From Chlorocebus sabaeus (Eukaryota > Chordata > Mammalia > Primates > Cercopithecidae): a DNA stretch of 64,000 bases. The notes beneath the pieces are model-generated. The model saw only the letters and a program-made list of their open reading frames with translations, ran no database searches and was not told where the DNA came from. The stretch covers positions 93,617,137 through 93,681,136 of the forward strand of contig NC_132923.1 in assembly GCF_047675955.1 (NCBI RefSeq). Direction: 5' to 3'. Below are positions 12,401-24,400 of this stretch, one piece after another. Within the stretch, counting starts at the first letter, position 1. Each line of letters starts with the position of its first letter. Both the position numbers and the translations under genes were made by a program.

Positions 12401-15400
12401 AGGACTGTCAGGAAATCACTTGGGCCACATGAAGGAAGGGATGAGGGGTGTCAGAGGGGTGACATGATTTTCCCAGCCCTAGGACAGTGGATCATGAGAA
12501 GGGAAGGCTGAGTCCCCCGGACTGGGGCTGAGTCTTTGTTGGGAGGGGCCTGGGATGCCCTAGTTCCACAGCAGGGGGTGATGTGGAGGGAGAGCATGCT
12601 GAGCTCTCCCCGCTCAGAGCCTGGGGGTCCTGTGGGCCTTCCCCTCTCACCGTTGCCCAGGGTGGACTCTTCTACTGTGTTGCTCCAGTCCCCGAGCCCC
12701 TGAATGCTGGCCCGCACGCGGAAGAGGTAGCGCGTGCTGGCGTTGAGGCCACGGACGATGGTGCTTGTCTCCTCAGGCCTGTCCACGTCTATCCACAGTG
12801 GGTCTCCTGCACCCCCAGCCACCTGCACCTCCACAACGTACTTGGATATCGGCCCAGGCAGAGCCTCCGGGTGCTGCCATGTCAGCTGGATCTCGGAGTC
12901 TGAGAGAGCCTGGGCGTGGAGGTGTCGGGGGGCTGGAGGCCCTGAGGAGATGGGGGCGGGAAGGCAAGGTTCAGACGGGACTGGGCTATGTAGCTGTGGC
13001 GCTGGACACATCTGCTCTAGCTGTGCCCCCTGCTCTGTGGGTCCACGCACAGGAGCCACCCTGCCAACTTCCTCCTCCCCACCAGCCTGAATTCCTCTCC
13101 ATTCCCCCAGGCCACGTTCACCCCCAAGCTTCTGCCTCTCCTTGTACTACTTGTATCCCAAGTCCTCTCCACATCCTCCCATGCCCCCTGCTCCCCAAGT
13201 CTCTTGCCCTCCCATGACCCTGGTTCTCGCCATGAACCCTGACCTCCCCATGCTCTCCCCACATGCTCCTGGTGATCTGTGTCCTCCTGGTATCCTGGAT
13301 CTTCCCCAAGTCCCATGTCCCCGCTGGGGTCACGTCTGCCTAATACCCTAGGCATGTCCCATGTCCTCTCCATGTCCATTAATCTATAGCCGCCTGTGTC
13401 TCCTAGGTCTCATGTGTCCCTGCGTCCCACGTCCTCCCCCAACCCCCAGCTATCCCTGCGCCCTGGGCATACCACTGGGGGGCAGAAGCACGTGTGCAGG
13501 GGGCGAGGCTGGGCCCAGGAGGGTGCAGTGGTAGAGCTGCACATCCAGCTGGTAGTGAGTGCCAGGTGTAAGTCCCGTCAGGAGGGCAGTGCGGGCCTGG
13601 GGGGATGAGACGTTCTCCCGCCGCTCCTGTCCCCGTGTCCCGTCCCACAGGCGCAGCAGGAAACCGTCGCCCACCAGTGGCCCGGGCACCAAGGGCAAGG
13701 ACCAGCTCACTCGCAGCCGGTCAGGGCCTTCCACATGCCAGCCCTCCAGCCACGGCTGCAACAAAGGCTCTGGGGCCAGAGGTCAGGGGTCAGAACTGTC
13801 CAGTAGGTACTTGGGGCTGGACAGGACAGTGATCCCCAGTGAACAAGGAAGAACAACCTCCAATGGGAAAGGCAGGGATCCCTGGGGTGGACAGGACAGT
13901 AACTGCTGGGGGGACAAGAAGGGATGACTCTTGGCCTCTCACCAGGACAGTCTGTGGTCATGAGGGTGGGAGGCCCCCAGGCCCCCTCTCCTCCTTCCCC
14001 TGGCCGGCTCAGCTGCACACGAACACTGTATCCTGTCTTTGGCCTTAGGTTCATTAATGTCACGTTCTCACTGGGGTCCACTGGGGGTGGGGTGTACAGC
14101 ACACATCATTCAGCCCCCACCTCTTCTAGAAGCTGCCATGCTCCCTTCAGCCCCCTCGAACCATTTGCCCTCCCTCTCCTGCTCACCGTATCCCTTCACT
14201 ATTACCCAACACCCCTGTCCTGCCCCAGCTCTCTCCCTACTCACCCACAATGGTCGACCAGTCCATGGTACTGTCCTGGGGCCGGTAGTGCAGGCGGACG
14301 GAGGAGATGGGTCCATCACCAGAGAATAAGACCAGTGGGGAGACCACAAGCTGGCGGCTCTGCTTGGTCAGGAGCCGAGGTGCAGCCAGGGGCACAGGGG
14401 GCACTGCCAGGAGACTCGGGGTAAGGCATGGGCACACAGCCTATCCAGTCCACTTCTGTGTCTTATTTCAAGCTGGGGACCCTCTGGGCTTGAGGGACAC
14501 CAAGTTCAACAGATGACCATAGTGGCCAGGGCCCAGGAAGGACAGAGTTCGGGCCCCTGGGTAGCTTGGGGCACAAGGATTAAGCAATAAAAGCATGAGG
14601 GTGTCCCAAAAGATAGTAGATGAGGAAGTGACATGGCCAGACATGGTTTGGGGGTGCACTCTTCCCATGCAGTGTGGGGGTAGACAGAAGGGGCTGAAAC
14701 CCAGGGCAGGGAGACAACCTGGGCATCATCCTGCTCTCTGCCCCTGCCCTCATTCACCACTTTCTTAATTTAAAAAAATGGCACTGGCACCGAAGCACCT
14801 GCTCCCCACCACATGCTTCATAGTATGACCTCTAATTCTCACAGCCACCTTTCCGTCAGGGTTCATTAGCCTGCATTATGAAAACACTGAAACTCAGAGA
14901 CACTGAATAACTTGCCTAAGGACACACAACTAGGAGGAGATACAGCCATGTGTTGAACTAGGTCTGTCTGCACAGGCCGCCTGGATCTATCCATTCTACT
15001 CCAAAACAGCCTTCGTGTCCCTGTCCCACTTCCTCACCCCATGATCGCTGTTCCTATTCTGGCCTCAACTTTTTCTCTCCAGATTATTGCATTAGTGCTT
15101 TTAACAGGTTCCCTTGACTCTTACAAATGTTTATGAGATTGGCTTTTTGAGAGGAAAGGAAGGAAGGAAAGAGGGAGGGAGCAAGGGAGGAAAAGGATGC
15201 AGCGCTGTAAGCTGAGGGAGTGTCAGGTAGCAATAAGCATGTCACGAGGCGGTGCTGATTTGGGGGGAGATGAAGGTCCATTTTGGGTGCGGAGAAGCCC
15301 TTGGTGCCTTTGTCTCATGCAGGGATTTAGATGTCCAGGAAGTGGCTGGATATAAAATGGGCCTTTGAATCATACAGCAGCCACTTTCCACACTAACTTC

Positions 15401-18400
15401 AAAACCAGACTTCCAGAGAAGATGCCCCACTTCATGGAGGCCCCACCAAATGATCTGGAGTCAGAAGAGGGGTCCCGGCTGCAGATCATATGTGAGAGCT
15501 GCTAGAGAACAATCAAAATCTAGGGACTAGGTGACATTTTAAATAATAAGAACAATAATTATCAACATTATATATTGTTTATATATATATATAAACATAA
15601 TAATTATATATTGAGCAAGCACCCTGTATTGGGCACTGTGCTAAATGCTTAAATGCATCATCTAATTTAATCTTCCTAACAACCCCATCAAGTGCTAACT
15701 ATCCCCATTTCACAGAGAGAGAAACAAAGTAAGAGAGGTTAAGTACTTTGCTTAAGGTGATGGGGCAAGGAAGTTGTGGAGAGAGGGTTCAAGCCCAGGT
15801 TGTCTGGCTCCTAAGCCTGGGCAGAGTGAGAAGAGAAAGGCGGAAGGTGGGGCATGATGGCAGAGAGGGAGGCACAGTCACAGGATGGGGAGATGGCGAG
15901 GACCTGGGAGGCAGAGTGTGGCAATGAGAAAGCAGAAGGTGAGAGAGGGGGCTTACATGGGGTAACAGGAGGCAGGAGGAGAAGGACAGCAGGGTCACGG
16001 GGTGCGAACGGTTAAGGCTTAGGATGCTGGAGAAGCTGGAGAAGGTGAAGGGACTGGGGGTGGGGGGTGCTCTGGTCTGAGTAATCTTGGGCACTGGGAG
16101 GTCCCTCCTTATTTACCTGGCAGATTCCTAGGCATGCACCACTTCTAGGAAGCCACACTGGTCACCCTCTGAGCTCCACAGCCCCATGTGCTCCCCCTGG
16201 GCTAGCACTGAGTGTCTGTGGGGTGACTGAGACATGGGAGGCAGCATCCCTGAGCAGAGTTAAAGGTACACTTGTGTGTGTGTGGTGGTTGGTGGGGGAC
16301 AGCATGGCTGGGCAGGAGGAAGGGCGGGGCTGGAGAGTGTCCCCAGTTTCTGGGGCACAGGATGTCCTTTCCAGATGGGTCTAAGCTGTACTCCAGTCTT
16401 GACACTGCCCAGTCCGGACCTCTGGTTGACCACAACCCCTCTTTTTGCCTGGCACTAGGCTATGACCTTAGATGTCCTTGTCCTTCCTGTTAGGACCTCC
16501 AGCCTGAGCAGCATCAGCTAGAGCCTACTGTGGTCACCGTCCATCCCCTGTGGACCTAGGACATCACTGACCTTTCACATTGACCTTGAAGCGCCGGCTG
16601 TCTTGGCCACCAGATGTGGACACACGGCACTCCCAGAACCCACTGTCCGCAAGAACCAAGCGTGGCACCTCGAACTCAGCTGTGGTCTTATCTGGTTCCA
16701 CAATGGCCTTGGTGGACTAAAAGAGATGGGGGAGGGGGACAGGTCACAGGGAATGAGCACCCCTGTGGCAGGCACACAGGTGTCCATCTGGACTGATGGC
16801 AGGACAGAGGCCCAGTGGCAGCCCCTCACCAATCAGCCTGACCTTATCTGAGCAATGGTCAGGCCAATGGGTGGGCCCTATAGAAAGTTCTGAGGGACTA
16901 GGGGTCTAGGGATCAGCTGTGAAGCAGGCGGCTTGTGGGACTGGTGGGTTGGGTGACTGGGGCTGACCAGGAGCACAGTGCCATCTGGCTTGCGTAGCTC
17001 TATGCTGCCCCGCACTGGGAAGGGGTTCCCTGCAGCTGCACAGTTGATCCGGGGCATCGTCTCTAAGTTGAACTCCAGTTCTGAGGCCATGTTGAGGATT
17101 TGGGGGATCCGGTCTGGGGAGAGAGGACACTCATCCTGGAGCTTCCACAGGGGCAGACACGTGACCACCAAAGCGCCCCTCATCCATGTTCTGTTTCTCA
17201 GTGGAAGCACTGCCATCTACCCAGTCCCTCCAGCAAAGGCCCGCATGACTTCTCCAGCGTCCCAGCCCCACATCCCATCAGCTGCAAAGTCTACTTCCTA
17301 ACTACCTCCCCACTTCCTGATACCCTCTAATACCCGCCAGCAGGCCCCTCACCATCCTCCCGGCCAGCACACTAGCTCAGGCCTCATCATTTCTGGTCCC
17401 CAGGTACAGACTCCTCCAGGGTCTCCTACTCCCGCTCCCCAGCCAACAGCTACGGGTCCTTTCTCCAACACAGATCTGACCCCTTTGTTCCTCTTTAACA
17501 ATTCCCTCTTGCCCCATCATATGAAGTGCACTCTTTGGCCTTCATTCAAAGGCCCCACGATTTGACCTCTTTTGACCATTTCCCCAATCCCCCACTCCAC
17601 TGTCCTGGAACCCAAGCCTGAGTCCCCAATCCCTGGGTCCCTCACTCCACTGTCCCGGCACCCAAGCCTGAGTCTCCAATCCCTGGGTCCCCTACTCCAC
17701 TGTCCCGGCACCCAAGCCTGAGTCCCCCATCCCTGGGTCCCCTACTCCACTGTCCCGGCACCCAAGCCTGAGTCCCCCATCCCTGGGTCCCCTACTCCAC
17801 TGTCCCGACACCCAAGCCTGAGTCCCCAATCCCTGCGTCCCCTACTCCACTGTCCTGGCACCCAAACCTGAGTCCCCAATCCCTGGGTCTTTGCTCTTGT
17901 TCTTTCCTCAGCTATCTCTCTCTTGTCTTTCATATCCAATCTCAGATCACACCTGCTTCCAGACCCTTCCCTGACCTGCTCAGTCTGCCCAGGGGCATCC
18001 TCTGGGCTCCCACATTCTCTGGGTTGCTGCCCTTTCCAGTATGGCTGGTTGGCAGTGAGCTCCCTGCTGGACTGACTCCCTACCAGACTGACTCCCTGCC
18101 AGAGCTCCCTGCCCACTAGACTCTAAGCTCCCTGAGGGCAGGACTTGGACCCTTGCAGGGAAAGGAGGGACCAGTCTCTTCCACCAGGGAGAAGTGTTTG
18201 GTAAAGGCCGACTTATCTTGGGGGAGTCTCAAAGGTAATAGTGCTTATACCTGACTTCTCACAGTGCACTCCATGCCACCCAGAGGGGCAGACACAGCCA
18301 CTGAACCGGTCACAAGTGCCACCATTCTGACATTGGCACTGGAGTCGGCAATCAGCCCCAAAATGACCAGGGGTACAGGCTGGGAATAGAGGAGGTATGA

Positions 18401-21400
18401 TTAGAGGGGCATGGGACAGGGGGCAATTAGGGCACAGATGGGGCACAGGTTATACAACAGGCTGAGGGTAGAAGGACTGGTCAAGTGAGCAGGGGGGCTT
18501 GCTGTGTAAGTCAGAGGCAGAGTGAAGGGTCCAGGTCAAGCTTGTGGCCAGCTGTCTTGGTCAGGGACCATGAGGGTGGGTTAAGCATACCTTCCTGGCA
18601 CTGGCTTCCTCTCCAGCCAGATCCACAAGAGCAGCCATAGGGGTCTGGGAGGCAGAAGGTGAGGCCCCGGCAGCCTGATATGCCTGGGCACTGCTCCTGG
18701 CAGCTCTGCCCGAAACGGCCCTCTCTACAGGCTAGAAAAAGTGTGTGTGGGGTGTATGGGCCTTTATGGGTCCCTGGGCCCAGGACCTGCCTGTTGCCCT
18801 CACCCCCCAAGCTCCACCCACATGGTTCTAGGGTCTCCTCCCAGTAAGGGATCCTCTCCTGCCTGGGTCCTAGCTCCCCTCCTCCTTACCCTGTTCACAG
18901 CGGGTGCCAGTGAAGCCAGGGGGGCATACACATTCACCGTCATGGTCATGGCAGACACCTCCATGTAGGCAGCCTGGGCACTCTTTGGTACAGCCTGGCC
19001 CCCAGCGCCCAGCCCCACAACCTGGAGGAAGGTGTCTTCAGCAGCGGCCCCTCACCCACCTGACCACTGCTGCTGAGGACTGGAGATCCAGGGGCTTCAG
19101 GGGACCCACAGGAAGTACCCACAGGGCTCTCAGCCTCCCACCCTACCCACAACCTCTGCCCTCTGCCTCTGACCCCGCACGATGAGCCGAAAGAAGGCAC
19201 TGCCCAGGGGGCTGGCTTCCAAGTAAGTGGCACTGTAGATGCCGCTTGATGGTGGCTGCACATTTGGGAGCTGCAGCAGGAACCGCCCATCCTGGGCTTC
19301 ATGCCAGTCCAGAGTGTAGAAGTAGGATCCTGGGGGAGCATGAATGGGTCAGGGGCCTCAGCACTCCATGAGGGTTGTGTTACCTCTCTTACCTCTCTCT
19401 GTCCGCCTCTGCTCAGATCACACCAGTGGGGGCCCCATGCACAATGATGAGACCTGGGGCCAGCACCACGAGAGCCGACGCCCATGCCACAAAGCTCAGA
19501 AGCGCCCTCTTCTTCATGCTCCGTCAACCACCCAGTAAATCACCAAGTCCTGCTCAGTCCACCTCCTCCTCATCCCCTAACCCAGTTCACTTTTCCCCAC
19601 ACCCCCTGCCACTGCCCTGGTCCTAGCCTCCAGGGCCTCGCAAGCAGGCTCTTCTGCCTCCAGTGTCACCCTTTCTTGTCCCTCCTCCACCCAGCAGCCA
19701 GTGTGATTTTTTACAACAGACTCCTCTTTAACTCCTCCGCTGAAACACTCTTGGTTCTACAGTGACCTCAGGACAAAAATTCAGCTCCTTAGACATCATT
19801 TTCACCAATTTGGCCATGGCCAAGCCATCCAGCCCCATTCCTCTTCACACACTTCTTGACTCCTAACATTTCTGAATTCCTGAATGGATTGTTTATCTTC
19901 CAGAAACACCCTTGTGTTTCAGATCCCCCTGCTCTTCTCAGTCCCTCCTCCTGGAATGCCCTTCCTTCCCTTTCTGCCTTCTTTGTCTCCCCATTTTTCC
20001 TCTGAGCACAATTCAAGTGCCACTTACTCTGGGGTCTCTCCTGTGAACCTCTCCCTTTTAGAAGAGTGACCCAGTCCCTGCCCCACCCGTTTCTTGCCTC
20101 TTTGCTCAGGGCTGAACAGAGAGCCTAGAGACCCAGGTCTGCCTGTGCCTCTTCACACCTCCTGTCAATTCAGGGAGTCCAGAGCTCAGGAGGCAGCCCC
20201 CATGGCCAAAGGAAAGGGTCTTCCTCCCTCAGGAGCCCAGGGATTCAAGAGTCAGCCAAGGGGTTGTGAACCTGAGGACTGAGGCAGGAATCTTGGGGCT
20301 ACATAGGAAAACAGCTTCCTGCTATGGGGTGGCCAAAGGGTCAGGCCTGGGACTGAGATCCCAGGGATCTACCCAGGCCTCAGCATCAGGCTGTCTTGGG
20401 TATCAAGGATCTGGGCTGGACGGATCTTTGGGAGAGGCTAGCCTCTGCCCTGCCTGTGTTGGGCATGATGTTACCAGTTCTCTTCTTCCTCAGGGGGACT
20501 GCTGCTGTCCACCAGGTGGACTATGTGACAGCACCTGCTAACTCCCAGGGGAGAGTCAAAGATGAGGGTTTAACATCATGCTCATTTGGGGCTAAAAGGG
20601 AAGGGGCAGCTGACCACAGGCTCCTGGCCCTCTGTGTACAGTAGGAGGGCAGCTCAGAACTACAGATAAGATAGGTGCAGGTGCATCCCATGGGACCTGG
20701 TCCACCACAGAGGAGGGGCCCTGGAGGTCGGGTGTGTTAGGGACCAAAGCTGAGGGTTCCATGGGCGATTAAAGTGTTGGGGCCTCAGAACGATGGGTCT
20801 ACCTACCCCACCAGTTCAAATGCCCCTCTCACCGTTGCTCTTCCAGATCACATCTGTCTGCTTCTCCTTGTGCACACGTGCAGAAAGTACAGCAGTGTCG
20901 CCTTTGTTCACAGTGTGTGTGACCTTGTCTGGAAGCAGGTGGGCTGTGGGATGGAAGGTAGGTCAGCGGCCCGGTTTCTCCCTTGCCATCCCCTTGCCTG
21001 CCAGACTCACCTCCAGGGCTATTGTGCACGTAGATGACGCGCGTGCGCCGTGTCCCGGCGCCGCCCACGCAGGAGAAGACACCCACGAGGTCCGAGGGCT
21101 TTGAGAAGCCGCGAAGCGTGACCTGGTGCGAACCGTTGCGCGCCAGGCGCAGGGGCTGCCCGGGCGGGGTGCGCACGATGCGGTCGTCCTTCTCCAGCAG
21201 CAGGGGCGGGCCCCAGGCGTCGGAGCCCCTCCCCGCCCCGGCCTCCCCAGACACGCAGGTCAGGAAGAAGCGCTGGGGGTCCGTGAGCCGCAGGTTGGCC
21301 AGCAGCGTCAGGTCCACCGCCGCGCCTGGGGCCAGGACACCAGTGACCCTATTGTAGTCCCAGCCAACCCTAGTGCCCTAGAACCCCCAGCCCCAGTCCT

Positions 21401-24400
21401 CTAGTCTTACTGAACCACCATCCACTTAGAAGAGGGTCTCCAACCTTCACCCCTCTTCCTTCTCCTGCCCGGTTCTTCGGACTCCACAGGCACCTCAGTT
21501 TATCAGGCATGCCTATCCCCCTCTGCTTTCCCCTTCCATGTGCACTGTCCTCTTCCCTCAAGTCTCTTCATTTTAAAAGAACGAAAAACCACGAATCCTC
21601 TGGCCGCGCCCCCTCCCTTCTCCTGCCAGATGGCTTCCCTTTCGCCCCAGCTTTCGGAAAGAATGATCTGTGCTCCCTGTTTCCTCACTTTATTTTCTAT
21701 CAGTCCTGTTTCCCCACTCGTCTCTAAAACAGCCCTGCAAAGGTCGCTGTGAGCCACTTCTCCCTGCCCCCACCACGAGAGTGCAGGCCAAGGAGAGCCA
21801 GCCAGAACAGACGTGTCCCATGGGTCCCCCTCTCTGTCACTATGGAGATCTAGAAATGTCTGCTGGGCTGGGATTTGAGATGGGAGAGGCTGAGTCTTGC
21901 AGCCAGAAGGTTATGGCGCAGAAATGGAGCTAGGGCTGGGTGCGGTGGCTCACGCCTGGAATCCCAGCACTCAAGGAGGCAGAGGCGGGAGGATCCATTG
22001 AGCACAGGAGTTTGAGATCAGCCTGGGCAACATAGCAAGACCCCATTCTCCAGAAAAAGAAAAACAAAAAGAAATGTAGCTAAGCTTGGGGCAGGGCCCA
22101 GAGCCAGGGAGGGCAGCCCCAGGGCAGGCCTGGAGCCCAGCAGACTCAGACACGAGGTGGGTCTTGGTCTTTGCCTTCCAAAGAGCTCACGCCCTACTTG
22201 GAGGAACAGGCATGGACATAGCTGCCAAATGTAGGGTGCTGTGCTTTTGAGCACAGAGAAGGGGCCCCTGATCCAGCCTGGGGGAGCGCGGGGAGATGAA
22301 GAGATGTTTCCTGGGAGGTAAAATTGGAGCAGGACACATTGGTGTGAGGACAATGGGGAGGGAGAGAAGTCAGGGGCAGGAGAGGGCATCGTAGACAGAG
22401 GGAACAGCCTGGGCAAAGGCCTGCAGTGGCAATATTATGGCAGGTGAAGACTCCAGGTTTGTGTGACTGGAGTACAATATGTGAGGCTGAGGCAGGAGAG
22501 ACCAGGTGGAGTCAGAGTCCAGGTTGGATGGTGGAGAGCCTGCGAGCCTGCCTCAGCTCCAGGACCCAGCACCCCTCCACCAGCCCTTCCTTCTCTGTCT
22601 CTGCTAGCCGACTGTCAAGCAGTTAATTAGTTTAAATACCACCTAGCTTATCAGTGTTTGAAAGGCTACCATGAGCAAATGAAGCTGGCATTTACTGACC
22701 GCCCAGCACACACCAAACCCCCATTTTCCACTGGATCCTCACAACCAGTGAAGTGGATATTCTTTCATTTATAGAGGAGGATCATGGTAATTATTCTACT
22801 GTCTTCTTTGAGCAAGCTCGCCCACTCCCCTGGTTTTAACCATCACCTCTGAGTCAATAACTCGGGAACCGTCTTTCAGCTTGGACCTGCATTTCCATCA
22901 GCTTTTCCCAAACCTGCTCCTCTCCAGTGCTCCCTGACTCACTGGTCAGCACCTGCCACCTGAGACACAAACTATGGAGTCATCTCTACTCCCATTGTCA
23001 TGAGAATGAATGTTTATTGGCTGCCACTTATGCACCAGGCACTTTACTGATGTTGTCTCGTTTTACCATCCCAGCTATCCTGGGAGGTGGATGTTATTAT
23101 CCCTGTTTTATAGCCAGGAAAGGGAGGCTCAGAGAAGTTAAGTAACTTGCCCAAGGTCATACAATTAGTAAGCGGCAGGGCCAGGTTGTCTGATTCTAAA
23201 GTCCACACCTCTGAGCACTGTGCTGGCTGCCCCATCAGTCACAGAAGTCTGCACATTGTTTCCTGAACGCTGCTTCTTCATCCCACACCCCCAGCCTGCC
23301 TTTGTTCAGCCCTCCTTACTCACCTGGACCATCCCAACAGCCACAGCCCCTCCTTCTGCAACTCATCCTCCACAGTGATCTAACACCAAATCTGACCTTG
23401 TGACTTTCTTGCCTATGACCTCCCACGGCTCCCCGTTGCCCTTAGGATAATGTCCATGCTCCTGAGTCCCCCATGCTGCTCCCACACTGTCCCTCCTGTT
23501 GTGTTCCTAACAGGCGCCTTCTCTCCTATGCACCTCCATGCCTATGAGACTTGTATTTTTTATGTTCTGGCTGCCTGGAATGAAGACCACCCCTCTTAGT
23601 GAAATCTTCCCTGACTCCCTTTTTGTCTCCTACCCGAGGCAGTGTAAGCTGACTCCTCCTCAGTGCTCCTCTAGAACTCCTGTGTCTGTCCCTGTTTAGC
23701 CCTCTCCCCCTGTCCTGTGTTCTGCACTAGACCACGAACCACTCAAAGGCAGCCTCTGTGTGCTAATCCTCTGACCAGCAGACTGAAGGAATCAGCTGCC
23801 ACTTATTCAGAAATCCTTAGCAAGCGCAGGGCACTATGCCAACTGTCTGCATCATTTTCTCATTTAAACCCCATAACAACCATAGGACGCTGGCATCATT
23901 TAATCTCATTGTACAGACTTGGGGGTTGCCAGCCTCTCAACTAATGGCCCAGCACTTAACACAACTCCTGGAATATTGTTGGTGTGCAATAAATGTTTGT
24001 CCAGTGAATAATTGAATGAATCCAACACAATGATCCTAGGAACACCCCCTGAAAATGGCCCCCCACAGATCCTCAGATCCAACACAGTCAGCAGCTACTC
24101 CTCACTCCTCCCCTGATCCCAGGTTGCAGTGATTTCTGGCACTTGCCTGGGTTTTCCTGGCCTTGATCTCACTTTCTAGTGGATCAAAATGATGGCAGTG
24201 ATGATAGGGTTTGTTTTCCAAAGTTTTTTATTGTGGTGAAATACATATAACATACATTTTACTATCTTTGTTTTTTTGGATGAGTCTCGCTCTGTCGCCC
24301 AGGCTGGAGTGCAGTGGTGCCATCTCGGCTCACTGCAACCTCTGCCTCCCAGATTCAAGCGGTTCTCCTCCCTCAGCCTCCTGAGTAGCTGGGATTACAG

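Noticed and set aside
12765..13217. 150-codon plus-strand frame opposite TIE1 exon 13
   Set aside because: Antisense shadow of a coding exon in GC-rich sequence extending into low-complexity intron.
13017..13379. 120-codon minus-strand frame in TIE1 intron 12
   Set aside because: Low-complexity C/T-rich intron; true exons 12 and 13 flank it with good splice sites and matching phase.
17590..17890. Regularly spaced repeat resembling a CRISPR array
   Set aside because: Copies are strictly head-to-tail with no variable spacers, in a primate intron; it is a minisatellite.
17517..18116. Two minus-strand frames with R-D-W-G-L-R-L-G-C-R-D-S-G repeats
   Set aside because: They are the 50-bp minisatellite read in shifting frames, inside a TIE1 intron.
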